A stretch of DNA of 64,000 nucleotides from Niastella yeongjuensis (GTDB lineage: Bacteria; Bacteroidota; Bacteroidia; Chitinophagales; Chitinophagaceae), in the NCBI RefSeq assembly GCF_900110245.1, contig NZ_FOCZ01000017.1, positions 1-64,000 of the forward strand, read 5' to 3'. The number at the start of each line of letters is the position of its first letter. Position 1 is the first letter of the stretch. Below are positions 35,895-44,573 of the stretch, piece after piece. The notes under the pieces are model-generated. The model did not search any database. It was not told the origin of the DNA and saw only the letters and a program-made list of their open reading frames with translations. The translations under genes and the position numbers were made by a program.

Positions 35895-36665
35895 ATGCGC
35901 ATTATCAGTTATAATGTGAATGGCATACGAGCCGCCATGACCAAGGGTTTTTGCGATTGGTTAAAAACCGATCCGGCAGATATTATTTGTTTGCAGGAAA
36001 CAAAAGCCACAAAGGATAATGTTAACCGTCAGCAGTTCATCGATTGCGGATATGAAGATTACTGGTTTTCGGCAACGAAAAAAGGCTACAGCGGCGTGGC
36101 AGTTTTAACTAAAATAAAACCCGATCATGTTGAATACGGTAACCAACACGCCGTAAGTGATGATGAAGGCAGGGTAATACAACTTGATTTTGGCGACATC
36201 AGGCTTATCAATGCCTATTTCCCCTCTGGCACCACGGGCGATGTACGGCAAACATTCAAATACGAGTGGTTGAATGATTTTCATAATTACCTGGAGACGT
36301 TAAAGGAGAAATATCCCAAACTGATATTGTGCGGTGATTATAACATTGCACATACCGAAATAGATATTCACGATCCCAAAGGCAATAAAAACACGTCCGG
36401 TTTTTTACCCGATGAAAGGGCCTGGATGGATCGATTTCTTCAAAATGGCTGGATAGATACCTTTCGTGTTTTTAATACTGAACCACACCGGTACAGCTGG
36501 TGGAGCCAGCGTTTTCCCACGGTAAGGGCACAAAACAAAGGCTGGCGGCTCGACTACATTACGGCCACCGAAGCATTGCGCAGCCAGTTAAAAAGTGCAG
36601 ACATTTATCCCGATGTTAAACACAGCGACCATTGCCCGGTGTACCTGGAGCTGACAAAAGTTTAA
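35895..36665 (+). CDS. xth: Exodeoxyribonuclease III (AP endonuclease, ExoA/XthA family)
   Basis: This enzyme cleaves DNA 5' of abasic sites and trims 3' ends in base-excision repair. The 256-residue protein has the family motifs: RIISYNVNGIRAA (about residues 2-14), DIICLQETKA with the metal-binding Glu (about 30-39), CGDYNIAHTEIDI (about 143-155), NKGWRLDYI (about 215) and HSDHCPV with the catalytic His (about 241-247). All catalytic residues are present and the length is typical. The start is the first ATG, directly before the conserved N-terminus, 40 nt from the divergent LOG gene. Confidence 0.95.
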   Translation: MRIISYNVNGIRAAMTKGFCDWLKTDPADIICLQETKATKDNVNRQQFIDCGYEDYWFSATKKGYSGVAVLTKIKPDHVEYGNQHAVSDDEGRVIQLDFGDIRLINAYFPSGTTGDVRQTFKYEWLNDFHNYLETLKEKYPKLILCGDYNIAHTEIDIHDPKGNKNTSGFLPDERAWMDRFLQNGWIDTFRVFNTEPHRYSWWSQRFPTVRAQNKGWRLDYITATEALRSQLKSADIYPDVKHSDHCPVYLELTKV

Positions 36666-36737
36666 TAAATGTAATTTTTACAACTTATCTGCGTTTATGA
36701 CAACAGTTTTGCAAGAATATTTGTTTACCCAATTACC

Positions 36738-37043
36738 ATGATTGTATACAACAACACCATTCAGGTAGATCCGTTCATAGCGGAAGCGTGGATGCAATGG
36801 CTGCTTCAGGAACATATACCCGAGATCATGTCATTAGGATTGTTTACACAGTGGAAAATGTTCAGGTTGCTGGAGCAGGATGAAGCAGAAGGCATGACCT
36901 TTGTAATACAATATTACACTCCTTCATTGGAGAATTACTATCGGTTTACAGAGGAATTTGCACCTGTTCTGCAAAAGAAGTCATTCGATAAATGGGGCGA
37001 TCGTTTCATTGCATTCCGTACTATAATGGAGGTTATGCACTAG
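36738..37043 (+). CDS. DUF4286 family protein
   Basis: A 101-residue protein that matches, from memory of the family, DUF4286: the opening MIVYNNTIQVDPFIAEAWMQ, then WLLQEHIPEIM and the end FGDRFIAFRT-like segment (here WGDRFIAFRTIM). The function is unknown; the fold is expected to be a small alpha/beta (ferredoxin-like) protein. It stands between exonuclease III and the HU gene, on the same strand. Confidence 0.8.
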   Translation: MIVYNNTIQVDPFIAEAWMQWLLQEHIPEIMSLGLFTQWKMFRLLEQDEAEGMTFVIQYYTPSLENYYRFTEEFAPVLQKKSFDKWGDRFIAFRTIMEVMH

Positions 37044-37274
37044 GTGTGGATAATAATATTTTAATTGCGGCTCAAGCCAAATTTATTGTATATTCCACGA
37101 AACCCTTTACCCGTCAGCATTTCAGCCGGCGTGGCATGAAACATAAGACCCTACAGTATTTCAGCGTGTAACATCAATTAACAAAACGTATTACAAAACA
37201 TTTCAATTTGCTAAAAACCTTACCCCAAGCGGCTTTCAGCATTTTATCAAATGTTAATTTTTCGACCAAAAAAT

Positions 37275-37304
37275 TTTGTTTCACACAAAAACCGGCTAAA
37301 TTTG
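37275..37304 (+). promoter_or_regulatory. Promoter of the HU gene
   Basis: TTTG (37,275-37,278), 18 nt, TAAATTTG (37,297-37,304) is an exact Bacteroidota primary-sigma promoter. The start should be near 37,310, leaving a leader of about 24 nt. The rest of the 290-nt gap from 37,044 shows nothing else. Confidence 0.85.
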
Positions 37305-37333
37305 TCTCTGCATAATTTTTAAAAAATCACACT

Positions 37334-37603
37334 ATGAACAAAGCTGAATTAATTGCAAAACTTGCCGATGATTCAGGCATTACTAAGACACAGGCTAATG
37401 CTGCTCTTGATTCTTTTATTGAAGCAGTTACCAAAACTTTAAAAGGTGGTGGTAAAGTTACCCTGGTTGGTTTTGGTACATTCTCTGTATCAAAAAGAGC
37501 AGCTCGCAATGGTCGTAATCCGCAAACCGGTGCTGTGATTAAGATTAAAGCTAAAAAAGTTGCCCGTTTCAAAGCTGGTAAAGAATTGCAGGCTAAATTA
37601 TAA
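37334..37603 (+). CDS. HU-family DNA-binding protein
   Basis: A nucleoid protein of 89 residues, standard for HU. It shows the family pattern MNKAELIAKLADDSGITKTQ, the hinge VTLVGFGTFSV, and the DNA-binding arm around ARNGRNPQTGAVIKIKA with the Pro that intercalates in the minor groove. It bends DNA as a dimer and organises the chromosome. A strong consensus promoter precedes it and a terminator follows, so it is a single-gene unit. Codon choice favours GCT and AAA, suggesting high expression. Confidence 0.96.
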   Translation: MNKAELIAKLADDSGITKTQANAALDSFIEAVTKTLKGGGKVTLVGFGTFSVSKRAARNGRNPQTGAVIKIKAKKVARFKAGKELQAKL

Positions 37604-37620
37604 TTTCTGCCTTACGCACG

Positions 37621-37667
37621 AAAGGCTCCGTTACTGCATGCGAAGTATCGGAGCTTTTTTTATTTTT
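37621..37667 (+). terminator. Rho-independent terminator after HU
   Basis: GGCTCCGTTAC pairs with GTATCGGAGC, with a loop of about 10 nt, followed by seven T. The T run overlaps a TATTTTTG box (about 37,661-37,668) that may be the -7 element for the following small gene. Confidence 0.75.
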
Positions 37668-37702
37668 GCATTTCTAAACAATCACTTTAATAAACACATA
37701 AC

Positions 37703-37813
37703 ATGGGTAGAGGAGATAAAAAAACGAAAAAAGGTAAAACCTTTAAAGGTTCATACGGAAAAAGCCGCCCTGCACGGGTAAAAAAGGCTGTTGCCGCTGA
37801 CAAGAAGAAATAA
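37703..37813 (+). CDS. 30S ribosomal protein THX (S31e-like)
   Basis: A 36-residue, very basic protein: MGRGDKKTKKGKTFKGSYGK, then SRPARVKKA and a Lys-rich end. It matches the small THX protein that sits in a cavity of the 30S head in Thermus and occurs in Bacteroidota. It would be missed by length filters. It has its own candidate -7 box 35 nt upstream and is followed by an 18-bp inverted repeat. Confidence 0.9.
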   Translation: MGRGDKKTKKGKTFKGSYGKSRPARVKKAVAADKKK

Positions 37814-37818
37814 GAAAT

Positions 37819-37870
37819 AAGAGGTATGAAGTAAGAAAAACCTAAAATTTGATCTTACTTCATACCTCTT
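37819..37870. repeat. 18-bp perfect inverted repeat in a purine/pyrimidine-rich stretch
   Basis: AAGAGGTATGAAGTAAGA (37,819-37,836) is perfectly complementary to 37,853-37,870, loop 16 nt. It may end transcription of the THX gene, though the T run after the stem is weak. The same type of purine-rich unit continues in pyrimidine form to about 37,935 and recurs at 20,537 and 39,763. Confidence 0.7.
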
Positions 37871-37948
37871 ATCTCAAAAATCTCCAATCGCCAGGCTTCA
37901 CCCGCTTATTTCTTACCTCCTACGTCTTACCTCATATTTCGGGCTTTC

Positions 37949-38593
37949 TTACGGCGCCAAACGCTCTATTTTCCACTCATTACTGCCTTCCAGTGTATAT
38001 TGCAACCGGTCGTGTAAACGGCTGGGACGGCCTTGCCAGAACTCAATAGTAACAGGTTTTACGCGGTAACCACCCCAATGGGCCGGTCGTTCTAATGGTT
38101 TTCCAGAGAAATCCTTGGCATATGTTTTTTCTCTTTCCTGCAGCCATTCCCTGCTTTCTATTACCTGGCTTTGCGGCGATGCCCAGGCCCCGATACGGCT
38201 TCCTTCGGGCCGGCTGTTAAAATAGGCATCACTTTCTGTGTCGCTCACTTTTTCAACCAGTCCGGTAATGCGTACCTGCCGTTCCAGTTCCTTCCAGAAA
38301 AATACCAGGCATGCCCGTGGGTTTTCGGTCAGCTGTACACCTTTAAAACTCTCGTAATTGGTAAAAAATACAAATCCCCGCTCATCAAAGCCCTTCAACA
38401 ACACAATACGCGCTGCCGGTATGCCGTCGGCCGATGCGGTGGCCAGCGTCATGGCATTTACTTCGTCAATTTCACTGCGTATGGCTTCCTGCCACCAGCT
38501 GTTGAACTGTTCAATGGCATTGGGTTTTACATCTTTTTCCAGTAATGACTGTAACTTATAATCTTTGCGTATATCTGCAATTGTAGATGACAT
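37949..38593 (-). CDS. pdxH: Pyridoxamine/pyridoxine 5'-phosphate oxidase PdxH
   Basis: PdxH oxidises pyridoxine and pyridoxamine phosphates to pyridoxal phosphate using FMN. The 214-residue protein shows the family blocks: [20 protein letters not shown] (about 44-63), [13 protein letters not shown] (about 70), the FMN site around [28 protein letters not shown] (about 130-146) and the C-terminal RLHDRLQY substrate-binding segment. The ATG at 38,593 is chosen over a GTG two codons upstream. A TAACTTTG box 20-odd nt upstream fits a -7 element. Its 3' end faces the THX gene. Confidence 0.95.
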   Translation of the reverse strand: MSSTIADIRKDYKLQSLLEKDVKPNAIEQFNSWWQEAIRSEIDEVNAMTLATASADGIPAARIVLLKGFDERGFVFFTNYESFKGVQLTENPRACLVFFWKELERQVRITGLVEKVSDTESDAYFNSRPEGSRIGAWASPQSQVIESREWLQEREKTYAKDFSGKPLERPAHWGGYRVKPVTIEFWQGRPSRLHDRLQYTLEGSNEWKIERLAP

Positions 38594-38685
38594 AGGCACT
38601 GTTTAAGGGCACAAAGTTAAAGCCATCTGAATTTAACCGTGCTGATTTTGATCATACCCATTTACCGATTAATTTGGCTCCTCGT

Positions 38686-39762
38686 ATGAAACACATATAC
38701 ATTCTGTTGCTTATACTTGGCTGTGTTACGGTTACACGCGCTCAAACCGGTAAACAGGCCCCTGTTGTAACCCGTTATTATTATTTAACCGGTACCATTG
38801 ACAAATACCCGGTCACGCTTCACCTTTACCGTTTTAATGAAAATTTCAGCGGCTATTATTACTATAACAGTACCGAGGAGGCCATTGATATTACCGGTAC
38901 CCTGGGCAAGGATCGTTTTTTAAAACTCACCCACAACAACAATGAGGGACAGGAAATAGAGGTGCTGTCGGGGAGTTTTAAAGACAGCAGCTTTTCAGGC
39001 ACCTGGGCATATAAGGGAAAACTGCTTCCGTTTCGGGCAGCACTGAAGAAAGACAGCAGCGGTCTGAACTTTGATTACGTATATGTTTTTGGCGAAAAAA
39101 AACTCCCCAAAGAAGAATATGGCCGTACTGAATTAGCCTATACAGCCAGTTCCATTTGGCCTGTTGCTACCAGTACGCACCCGGCCACCAACCTCATAAA
39201 ACAGGTTATTTACGCGGCATTTGGTGAAAAACCCTCACAGGAAGATATTGGTAAAGTACTTATCAGACAGAAAAATGCAGCATTGAACACGGCACGCAAA
39301 GAGGACGATCCGGTAACTTACGATGAAGCCAATACGGTACAGGTAGCATACCGCAACGACAAACTGCTTACCATTTCCCATTTCAATTATGCCGATGGCG
39401 GTGGCGCCCATGGCAACTATGGAACCGGTTACATTAACATTGACCTCATACATAACCGAAAGCTGGCCCTTTCCGATGTGCTGGACACACTCTCCTGTGC
39501 AAAAACGTTGCGTGTTTTACTGGAGAAAAAGTTTCGGGCCGCTTATGAGGTAAAACCTACCGAAAAACTTTCTGATTATCTGTTCGATAACGAAATTTCC
39601 CCTACTGAAAACTTTATGCTTACTTCCAGGGGTATTGGATTTCAGTATAATCCCTATGCCATTGGCTCTTATGCCATGGGTGAAATACGGTTGTATATCC
39701 CTTTTAAGGAGCTGGCAGGTTGTTTGAAGCCGGAGTTTAAAAAGTTGGTTGGAATGCAATAA
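38686..39762 (+). CDS. Exported DUF3298/RsiV-type domain protein
   Basis: A 358-residue protein with a signal peptide (MKHIYILLLILGCVTVTRAQ). The C-terminal half (about 170-355) resembles the DUF4163/DUF3298 architecture of RsiV and PdaC-like proteins: ISHFNYADGGGAHGNYGT, the block where the family has YTGGAHG, then LSDVL and IPFKEL near the end. The N-terminal part (about 25-130) is a separate beta-rich region found in Bacteroidota relatives (TGTIDKYPVTLHLYRFN). Related domains bind lysozyme or other periplasmic ligands; the ligand here is unknown. The ATG at 38,686 was chosen over an upstream TTG because it starts the signal peptide. Confidence 0.8.
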   Translation: MKHIYILLLILGCVTVTRAQTGKQAPVVTRYYYLTGTIDKYPVTLHLYRFNENFSGYYYYNSTEEAIDITGTLGKDRFLKLTHNNNEGQEIEVLSGSFKDSSFSGTWAYKGKLLPFRAALKKDSSGLNFDYVYVFGEKKLPKEEYGRTELAYTASSIWPVATSTHPATNLIKQVIYAAFGEKPSQEDIGKVLIRQKNAALNTARKEDDPVTYDEANTVQVAYRNDKLLTISHFNYADGGGAHGNYGTGYINIDLIHNRKLALSDVLDTLSCAKTLRVLLEKKFRAAYEVKPTEKLSDYLFDNEISPTENFMLTSRGIGFQYNPYAIGSYAMGEIRLYIPFKELAGCLKPEFKKLVGMQ

Positions 39763-39911
39763 AGGCAAAGGGGCAGAAGGCAGAGGGCAGAAGGCAGAAA
39801 TGAAAACCGAAGAAGTTACCCACTCACACTGTCTCTTTTTGAACCCCTGTACTTGTTCTTGCATCCCTGTATTTGGCTTACAGCTTATGGCTTATAGCTT
39901 ACAGCTGTTCC
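39763..39911. repeat. Low-complexity intergenic repeats between convergent genes
   Basis: GGCAGAAGGCAGAGGGCAG-type units (about 39,767-39,800) are followed by TTACAGCTTATGGCTTATAG-type units (about 39,878-39,906). No gene is seen. It resembles the repeats at 20,537 and 37,811. Confidence 0.6.
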
Positions 39912-40970
39912 TTATTCAGGTGGCCCCTCGCTGCTTTTACCGCCGCTTTTTCCCTGAACACGGGCTAGCATTACTTCTATCTCACTCATGCGGCGCAGTT
40001 GATTCTCGAGCTTTTTATTGTGTTCTGAGATCTGTTGCAGATCGCGGTTGAGCTCTTCGAGGAAGGTGATCTTTTTCTGCAACTGCAGCCGTTGAAAGTT
40101 CGATTCACGCAGCTTTTCTTCGGTATCCAATAACAACCCCGACAGCCGCTGGTTTTCTTCCAGCAGATCGAGGTGCTTTTGTTTGTACTCGTCAAATTCC
40201 CTGATGAGCTTAAAGTGATTCTGCTGCAGTTCTTCCAGTTCATACTGGCGGCTCGGCGGGTTGCTGAGGCTTTCTACCTTCGACAATTTTTCGCGGATGG
40301 AATTAAATTCTTCATAAGCCTTTTGCATCCGCTCTTCCATTTCTTCTGTCAGTAACTGGTGTTGTTCCAGTTCATGAATACGGGCGTCTTTATTGCTGAG
40401 CACGGTGAGCATTTCATTTAACCGCGCATTCAGTTCTTCATTGGCTTTTATGGTGTCGATGTGTTTGTACTCTGTTTGTTTTAACAGTTCAATCTGATCG
40501 AGCAATAAAGTGATCTGCTGGTTTTGTTCGGCCAGGGATTCCTGTGTTTTTTGTAAACGGAACAGGTATTCTTCGCTTTGTTCTTCCTGCGAACCGCCCT
40601 GGTGTATGGCGGGCTGCGGAGCCGGGGGGTCGTGGCGGCGTTTTAATTCTTTATGCAGTTCTTCTACTTCAATTGTCAGCAGTTCTTCATTATCGCGCAC
40701 CATATCGAGGTCGCGGCGCAATTGCATTTGAATTTTTTCCTGCACTTCCATTTCTTCGTAGTACTTCACCCGCCATTCGTCGGTATTTTGAAAAGCAGCA
40801 TCGGCAATAATGGGAGGTTCGGGCCTGGGAATATTTAAAGCCATGGTTTTGCGGCTTACGAGAAAGAAATGAATAAAGAAGCCCAATGCTACCCCGCCCA
40901 GCAGGAAGACAATAATTTCCATAACCCCAACATACATCTGGTACCCCAGTATAACCAATAAACAGTTCAT
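39912..40970 (-). CDS. Membrane-anchored long coiled-coil protein
   Basis: A 352-residue protein with one N-terminal membrane segment (about residues 16-38, VMEIIVFLLGGVALGFFIHF) and a long predicted coiled coil from about 70 to 340, rich in Glu, Gln, Leu and Lys heptads (EELLTIEVEELHKELKRR, NEELNARLNEMLTVL, LRESNFQRLQLQKKITFLEE). A Pro/Gln-rich break lies near 110-135. No catalytic motif is seen. The orientation suggests a small periplasmic N-terminus and a cytoplasmic rod, as in scaffolding proteins of the envelope or division machinery, but nothing in the context confirms this. Starts at internal Met 12 or 17 are also possible. Confidence 0.75.
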   Translation of the reverse strand: MNCLLVILGYQMYVGVMEIIVFLLGGVALGFFIHFFLVSRKTMALNIPRPEPPIIADAAFQNTDEWRVKYYEEMEVQEKIQMQLRRDLDMVRDNEELLTIEVEELHKELKRRHDPPAPQPAIHQGGSQEEQSEEYLFRLQKTQESLAEQNQQITLLLDQIELLKQTEYKHIDTIKANEELNARLNEMLTVLSNKDARIHELEQHQLLTEEMEERMQKAYEEFNSIREKLSKVESLSNPPSRQYELEELQQNHFKLIREFDEYKQKHLDLLEENQRLSGLLLDTEEKLRESNFQRLQLQKKITFLEELNRDLQQISEHNKKLENQLRRMSEIEVMLARVQGKSGGKSSEGPPE

Positions 40971-41067
40971 AACGGCTTCGGAATTAGAATAAACACCGCA
41001 TCACACAGGGTGATCTTCTTTCATACACAGCACTGTTTTTCATGGGATTTCAGACCAGGAGGTAATG

Positions 41068-41093
41068 AAAAAACCACCAGATTGGTGGTTTTT
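41068..41093. terminator. Bidirectional Rho-independent terminator downstream of pyrH
   Basis: AAAACCACCA and TGGTGGTTTT form a perfect stem with a 3-nt loop and T runs on both strands. Confidence 0.8.
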
Positions 41094-41172
41094 CTTATTG
41101 GAAATTTAATACGTTAATTCCATAAATGCAAAAAGCCCGACTAATAAATTTAAGTTAATGTTTATCAGTCAC

Positions 41173-41886
41173 TTACCCTTTAACCAGGGTACCTACTTTT
41201 TCGCCACAGGCCACGCGGCGCAGGTTTCCGGGTTTGTTCATGTCGAACACGATGATGGGAAGCTTATTTTCCATACACAGGGTAAATGCCGTCATATCCA
41301 TTACCCGCAGATTTTTTGAGATACATTCCTGGAAGGTGATGGTCTCGAATTTTTTAGCGGTAGGATCTTTTTCAGGATCGGCGGTGTAGATACCATCTAC
41401 GCGGGTGCCTTTAAGGATCACATCGGCCTGAATTTCAATGGCACGTAACGAGCCGGCAGTATCGGTAGTGAAGTAAGGGTTACCGGTTCCGGCGCCAAAG
41501 ATCACCACTCTGCCCTTTTCAACATGGCGGATGGCGCGGCGGCGGATATAGGGTTCAGCGATCTGCTCCATTTTGATGGCGCTTTGTAAACGCGTAAAAA
41601 CCCCTATTTTTTCAAGCATGGCCTGCATAGCCATACCATTGATAACCGTAGCCAGCATGCCCATATAATCGCCGTGAGCGCGCTCAATACCCGTTTCTGC
41701 CTCATTCATTCCCCGGTAAATATTTCCACCGCCAATTACAACAGCAACCTGAACACCTAAATCGGCCACTTCTTTTATATCGTGTGCATACTGTGCCAGG
41801 ATAGCGGGGTCCATTCCAAAACTCTTATCACCCATTAACGATTCACCGGAAAGCTTTACTAAAATGCGCTTGTACTTTGGTAGCAT
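41173..41886 (-). CDS. pyrH: UMP kinase PyrH
   Basis: PyrH phosphorylates UMP to UDP. The 237-residue protein has the amino-acid-kinase family motifs of bacterial UMP kinases: [14 protein letters not shown] (about residues 5-18), [13 protein letters not shown] (about 48-60), [20 protein letters not shown] (about 132-151) and [13 protein letters not shown] (about 160-172). It follows tsf by about 230 nt, the usual position in the rpsB-tsf-pyrH cluster; frr, which often follows, is not here. A separate terminator after tsf suggests that pyrH has its own promoter. Confidence 0.96.
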   Translation of the reverse strand: MLPKYKRILVKLSGESLMGDKSFGMDPAILAQYAHDIKEVADLGVQVAVVIGGGNIYRGMNEAETGIERAHGDYMGMLATVINGMAMQAMLEKIGVFTRLQSAIKMEQIAEPYIRRRAIRHVEKGRVVIFGAGTGNPYFTTDTAGSLRAIEIQADVILKGTRVDGIYTADPEKDPTAKKFETITFQECISKNLRVMDMTAFTLCMENKLPIIVFDMNKPGNLRRVACGEKVGTLVKG

Positions 41887-42060
41887 GTATGAAAGACCTT
41901 TTTATTTTTTGATTCTAGTTTCAACCAACGATAAACACAGAACTAAAAACCAGGAACCGGACATTTAGTTCTCAAAGGGCTGTGCAAAGAAAGGATTTTT
42001 TATTAATGTTTTGCACGAATTAATAAATGCATTCTCAACAAGGTCAAATTGGGGAAAATA

Positions 42061-42095
42061 AAAAAGGGAACTCCTGTTACGGACGTTCCCTTTTA
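42061..42095 (-). terminator. Rho-independent terminator downstream of tsf
   Basis: AAAAGGGAAC and GTTCCCTTTT form a perfect 10-bp stem (13-nt loop) with a T run on the minus strand, 20 nt after the tsf stop. Confidence 0.85.
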
Positions 42096-42115
42096 TATAT
42101 ATTCTTCTGGCAGCC

Positions 42116-42955
42116 TTATCCTAAAGCTACGCGTTTGAATTCAGTAACCTGTAAACCGCTGTCTACGCTTTTCAGGTAGTCGGCAACGGTTTTAGAATTA
42201 TCTTTTACGAAAGCCTGGTTTACCAGGGTGCTTTCTTTGAAGAATGCATTCAGTTTACCTTCTGCGATCTTGTTGATCATATCATCGGGTTTGCCGGCCA
42301 TTTTAGGATCAGCTTTGATCTGTTCGGTAACGATGGCGCGCTCACGCTCGATGGTAGCAGCAGAAACCGAGCTTGCATCAACCGCAACCGGGTTCATAGC
42401 AGCAATTTGCATAGCTATGTCTTTACCGGCTTCGGGAGCAGCTTTGGTCATACCCACCAGTACGCCTATGCGGTTAGCACCGTGAATGTATGAAGCTACG
42501 AAGTCAGCATCAACACGTTCAAATTTAGTAAGACCGATTTTTTCACCAATGCTGGCCAGTTTATCGTTAACCAGGTCGGCAACTTTAGCACCATTGACAG
42601 CAATACCATTCAGCTCATCGAGGCTTTTTACATTGCTGGCAACGGCTGCATCGATAATGCTTTGAGCAAAGGCGATGAAATCAGCGTTTTTACTAACGAA
42701 GTCAGTTTCGCAGCTCAGGCAGAGTGCGATACCAGTTTTATTATCGGCTGTTGTTTTAGCCAGTACCACACCTTCTTTTGCCTCACGATCGCCACGCAGT
42801 GCAGCCACCTTGGCGCCTTTTTTACGAAGCCAGTCAATAGCAGCTTCGAAATCGCCATTGGTTTCTGTCAAAGCTTTACGGCAATCCATCATGCCCGCGC
42901 CAGTCATCTGGCGAAGCTTGTTAATATCAGCGGCAGTAATAGCAACTCCTGACAT
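42116..42955 (-). CDS. tsf: Translation elongation factor EF-Ts
   Basis: EF-Ts recycles EF-Tu by promoting GDP release. The 279-residue protein shows the N-terminal UBA-like domain LRQMTGAGMMDCRKALTE (about 15-32), the core contact TDFVSKNADF (about 84-93) and the later GANRIGVLVGM segment. The length matches the family. It is the last gene of rplM-rpsI-rpsB-tsf and starts about 175 nt after rpsB; a terminator follows. Confidence 0.97.
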   Translation of the reverse strand: MSGVAITAADINKLRQMTGAGMMDCRKALTETNGDFEAAIDWLRKKGAKVAALRGDREAKEGVVLAKTTADNKTGIALCLSCETDFVSKNADFIAFAQSIIDAAVASNVKSLDELNGIAVNGAKVADLVNDKLASIGEKIGLTKFERVDADFVASYIHGANRIGVLVGMTKAAPEAGKDIAMQIAAMNPVAVDASSVSAATIERERAIVTEQIKADPKMAGKPDDMINKIAEGKLNAFFKESTLVNQAFVKDNSKTVADYLKSVDSGLQVTEFKRVALG

Positions 42956-43130
42956 ATAAAATTGATTATTTAGATATTTTGAAAATTTGAAAATGCGTCA
43001 CAAATAACCTGATTCTATTCAAATCAACGTATTCGTGAAGCATTTTCATTTTATTAATTCTGATCAGTAGCGTACAAATTGTACAAATGTGCGCCAGCTG
43101 GTGGAAGTAAAGCTTAGTTACAACTGAAAA

Positions 43131-44075
43131 CTATCTTCTGCCACCGCCAGGTCCACGGTTGCCACCAGGACGGTTACCGCCTCTGTTTTGGCCACCGCCA
43201 CCTCTGTTTTGACCGCCGCCGCCGCGATTACCGCCGCCGCCGCCGCCATGACCACGACCACCGCCGCCACCGCTGTTACCACGGCCACGACCACCTTCAG
43301 CTTCTGCTTCAGCCTGCAGGCGTTGTGCTCTTTTTTCTTTTTCATCATCTGCCTGATCATCAGCATCTTCGTCTTTAGCAGCTTGTCTTTCAGCAAGACC
43401 TTCAGCTATAGCAGCAGTGATATATTGAGTAATGATTGCGATAGACTTTGTAGCGTCGTCGTTTGCAGGGATTGCAAAGTCAACTTTATTAGGATCGCAG
43501 TTGGTATCAACCATACCGAAAGTGGTAATACCCAGTCTTTTTGCTTCAGCCAGGGCAATGTGCTCATGGCCAATGTCGATGATGAACAAAGCGGCAGGTA
43601 CACGGCCCAGTTGGCTGATACCACCCAGTACTTTATCCATTTTATCACGGTCGCGACCAAGGGTTAATTTTTCCTTTTTGGTAAGAACGTCAGCAGTGCT
43701 TTCAGTCAGCATTTTGTCGATGCTCTGCATTTTCTTAACGCTCTTGCGAACGGTGTTGAAGTTGGTCAACATACCACCCAACCAACGCTCGGTAACGAAA
43801 GGCATGTTGATTTTACGTGCGCACTCAGTAACAATCTCTTTAGCTTGTTTTTTGGTGCCTACGAACATGATCTTTTTACCGCTGCGGGCAATCTGCTTTA
43901 AGGCAGCAGCTGCTTCAGTCAGGTGTTCAGTAGTTTTATTAAGATCAATGATGTGAATGCCTTTCTTTTCAGCAAAAATGTAAGGCAACATTTTTGGGTT
44001 CCACTTCTTACGCAGGTGACCGAAGTGTACACCGGCATCCAGGAGCTGCTGTTGCAATGAAGTGTTATTTTCCAT
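43131..44075 (-). CDS. rpsB: 30S ribosomal protein S2 with Gly/Arg/Asn-rich C-terminal tail
   Basis: The first about 230 residues are a complete S2: LLDAGVHFGHLRKKWNPKM (about 11-29), FVGTKKQAKEIV (about 71), ERWLGGMLTNF (about 96) and ALFIIDIGHEHIALAEAKRL (about 163-182). The protein then departs from the usual 230-260 residues: an acidic stretch (KDEDADDQADDEKEK) is followed by about 54 residues of almost only Gly, Arg and Asn with RGG-like units, ending GGGRR. Codon use in the tail is varied (GGT, GGC), so it is a kept coding sequence rather than a simple DNA repeat. RGG-like tails bind RNA in other proteins. The gene lies between rpsI and tsf; an imperfect GC-rich hairpin (about 44,137-44,162) precedes it. 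Confidence 0.95.
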   Translation of the reverse strand: MENNTSLQQQLLDAGVHFGHLRKKWNPKMLPYIFAEKKGIHIIDLNKTTEHLTEAAAALKQIARSGKKIMFVGTKKQAKEIVTECARKINMPFVTERWLGGMLTNFNTVRKSVKKMQSIDKMLTESTADVLTKKEKLTLGRDRDKMDKVLGGISQLGRVPAALFIIDIGHEHIALAEAKRLGITTFGMVDTNCDPNKVDFAIPANDDATKSIAIITQYITAAIAEGLAERQAAKDEDADDQADDEKEKRAQRLQAEAEAEGGRGRGNSGGGGGRGHGGGGGGNRGGGGQNRGGGGQNRGGNRPGGNRGPGGGRR

Positions 44076-44170
44076 TTAACTAAGTTGAAAATGTGTGTTT
44101 GAAAAATTTGATAATAACCACAAGCGTTTCCAAAACGCGCTCCGCCAAAGGACGGAGGCGCTGGTATGGA

Positions 44171-44560
44171 TTAACGTTTGCTGAACTGGTAGCTGCGACG
44201 AGCTTTTTTGTGACCGAATTTCTTACGTTCAACAGATCTCGGATCGCGTTTCAGAACCCCTACTGCTTTTAATGCAGGACGGTATTCAGCGCTTACTTCG
44301 AGTAAAGCACGACCGATGCCCAGCTTTGCAGCTTCAGCCTGACCTTTCATACCACCACCGGCAGCATTGATCTTTACATCAAATTTATCCATTGACTGGG
44401 TTGCTTTTAAAGGCAACTCCACCTGGTTCTGCAGGTATACCAGTGAAAAATATTCTTTGTAGTCTTTATCGTTAACGGTGATCTTACCGGTTCCACGTGA
44501 CAACCAAACTCGTGTCACAGCTTCTTTACGACGACCTACGGCATTTTTTTGCTTTTCCAT
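44171..44560 (-). CDS. rpsI: 30S ribosomal protein S9
   Basis: A 129-residue S9 protein with the N-terminal GRRKEAVTRVWLSRGTGKIT (about 9-28), the central GGGMKGQAEAAKLGIGRALL (about 68-87) and the basic C-terminal tail ERKKFGHKKARRSYQFSKR whose final Arg contacts P-site tRNA. It starts 13 nt after rplM on the same strand, the conserved L13-S9 pair. Confidence 0.97.
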   Translation of the reverse strand: MEKQKNAVGRRKEAVTRVWLSRGTGKITVNDKDYKEYFSLVYLQNQVELPLKATQSMDKFDVKINAAGGGMKGQAEAAKLGIGRALLEVSAEYRPALKAVGVLKRDPRSVERKKFGHKKARRSYQFSKR

Positions 44561-44573
44561 GTATTGTAAACAA

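Noticed and set aside
43118-43396. Ala/Val-rich frame overlapping the end of rpsB
   Set aside because: It is a frame-shifted reading of the Gly/Arg-rich tail of S2.
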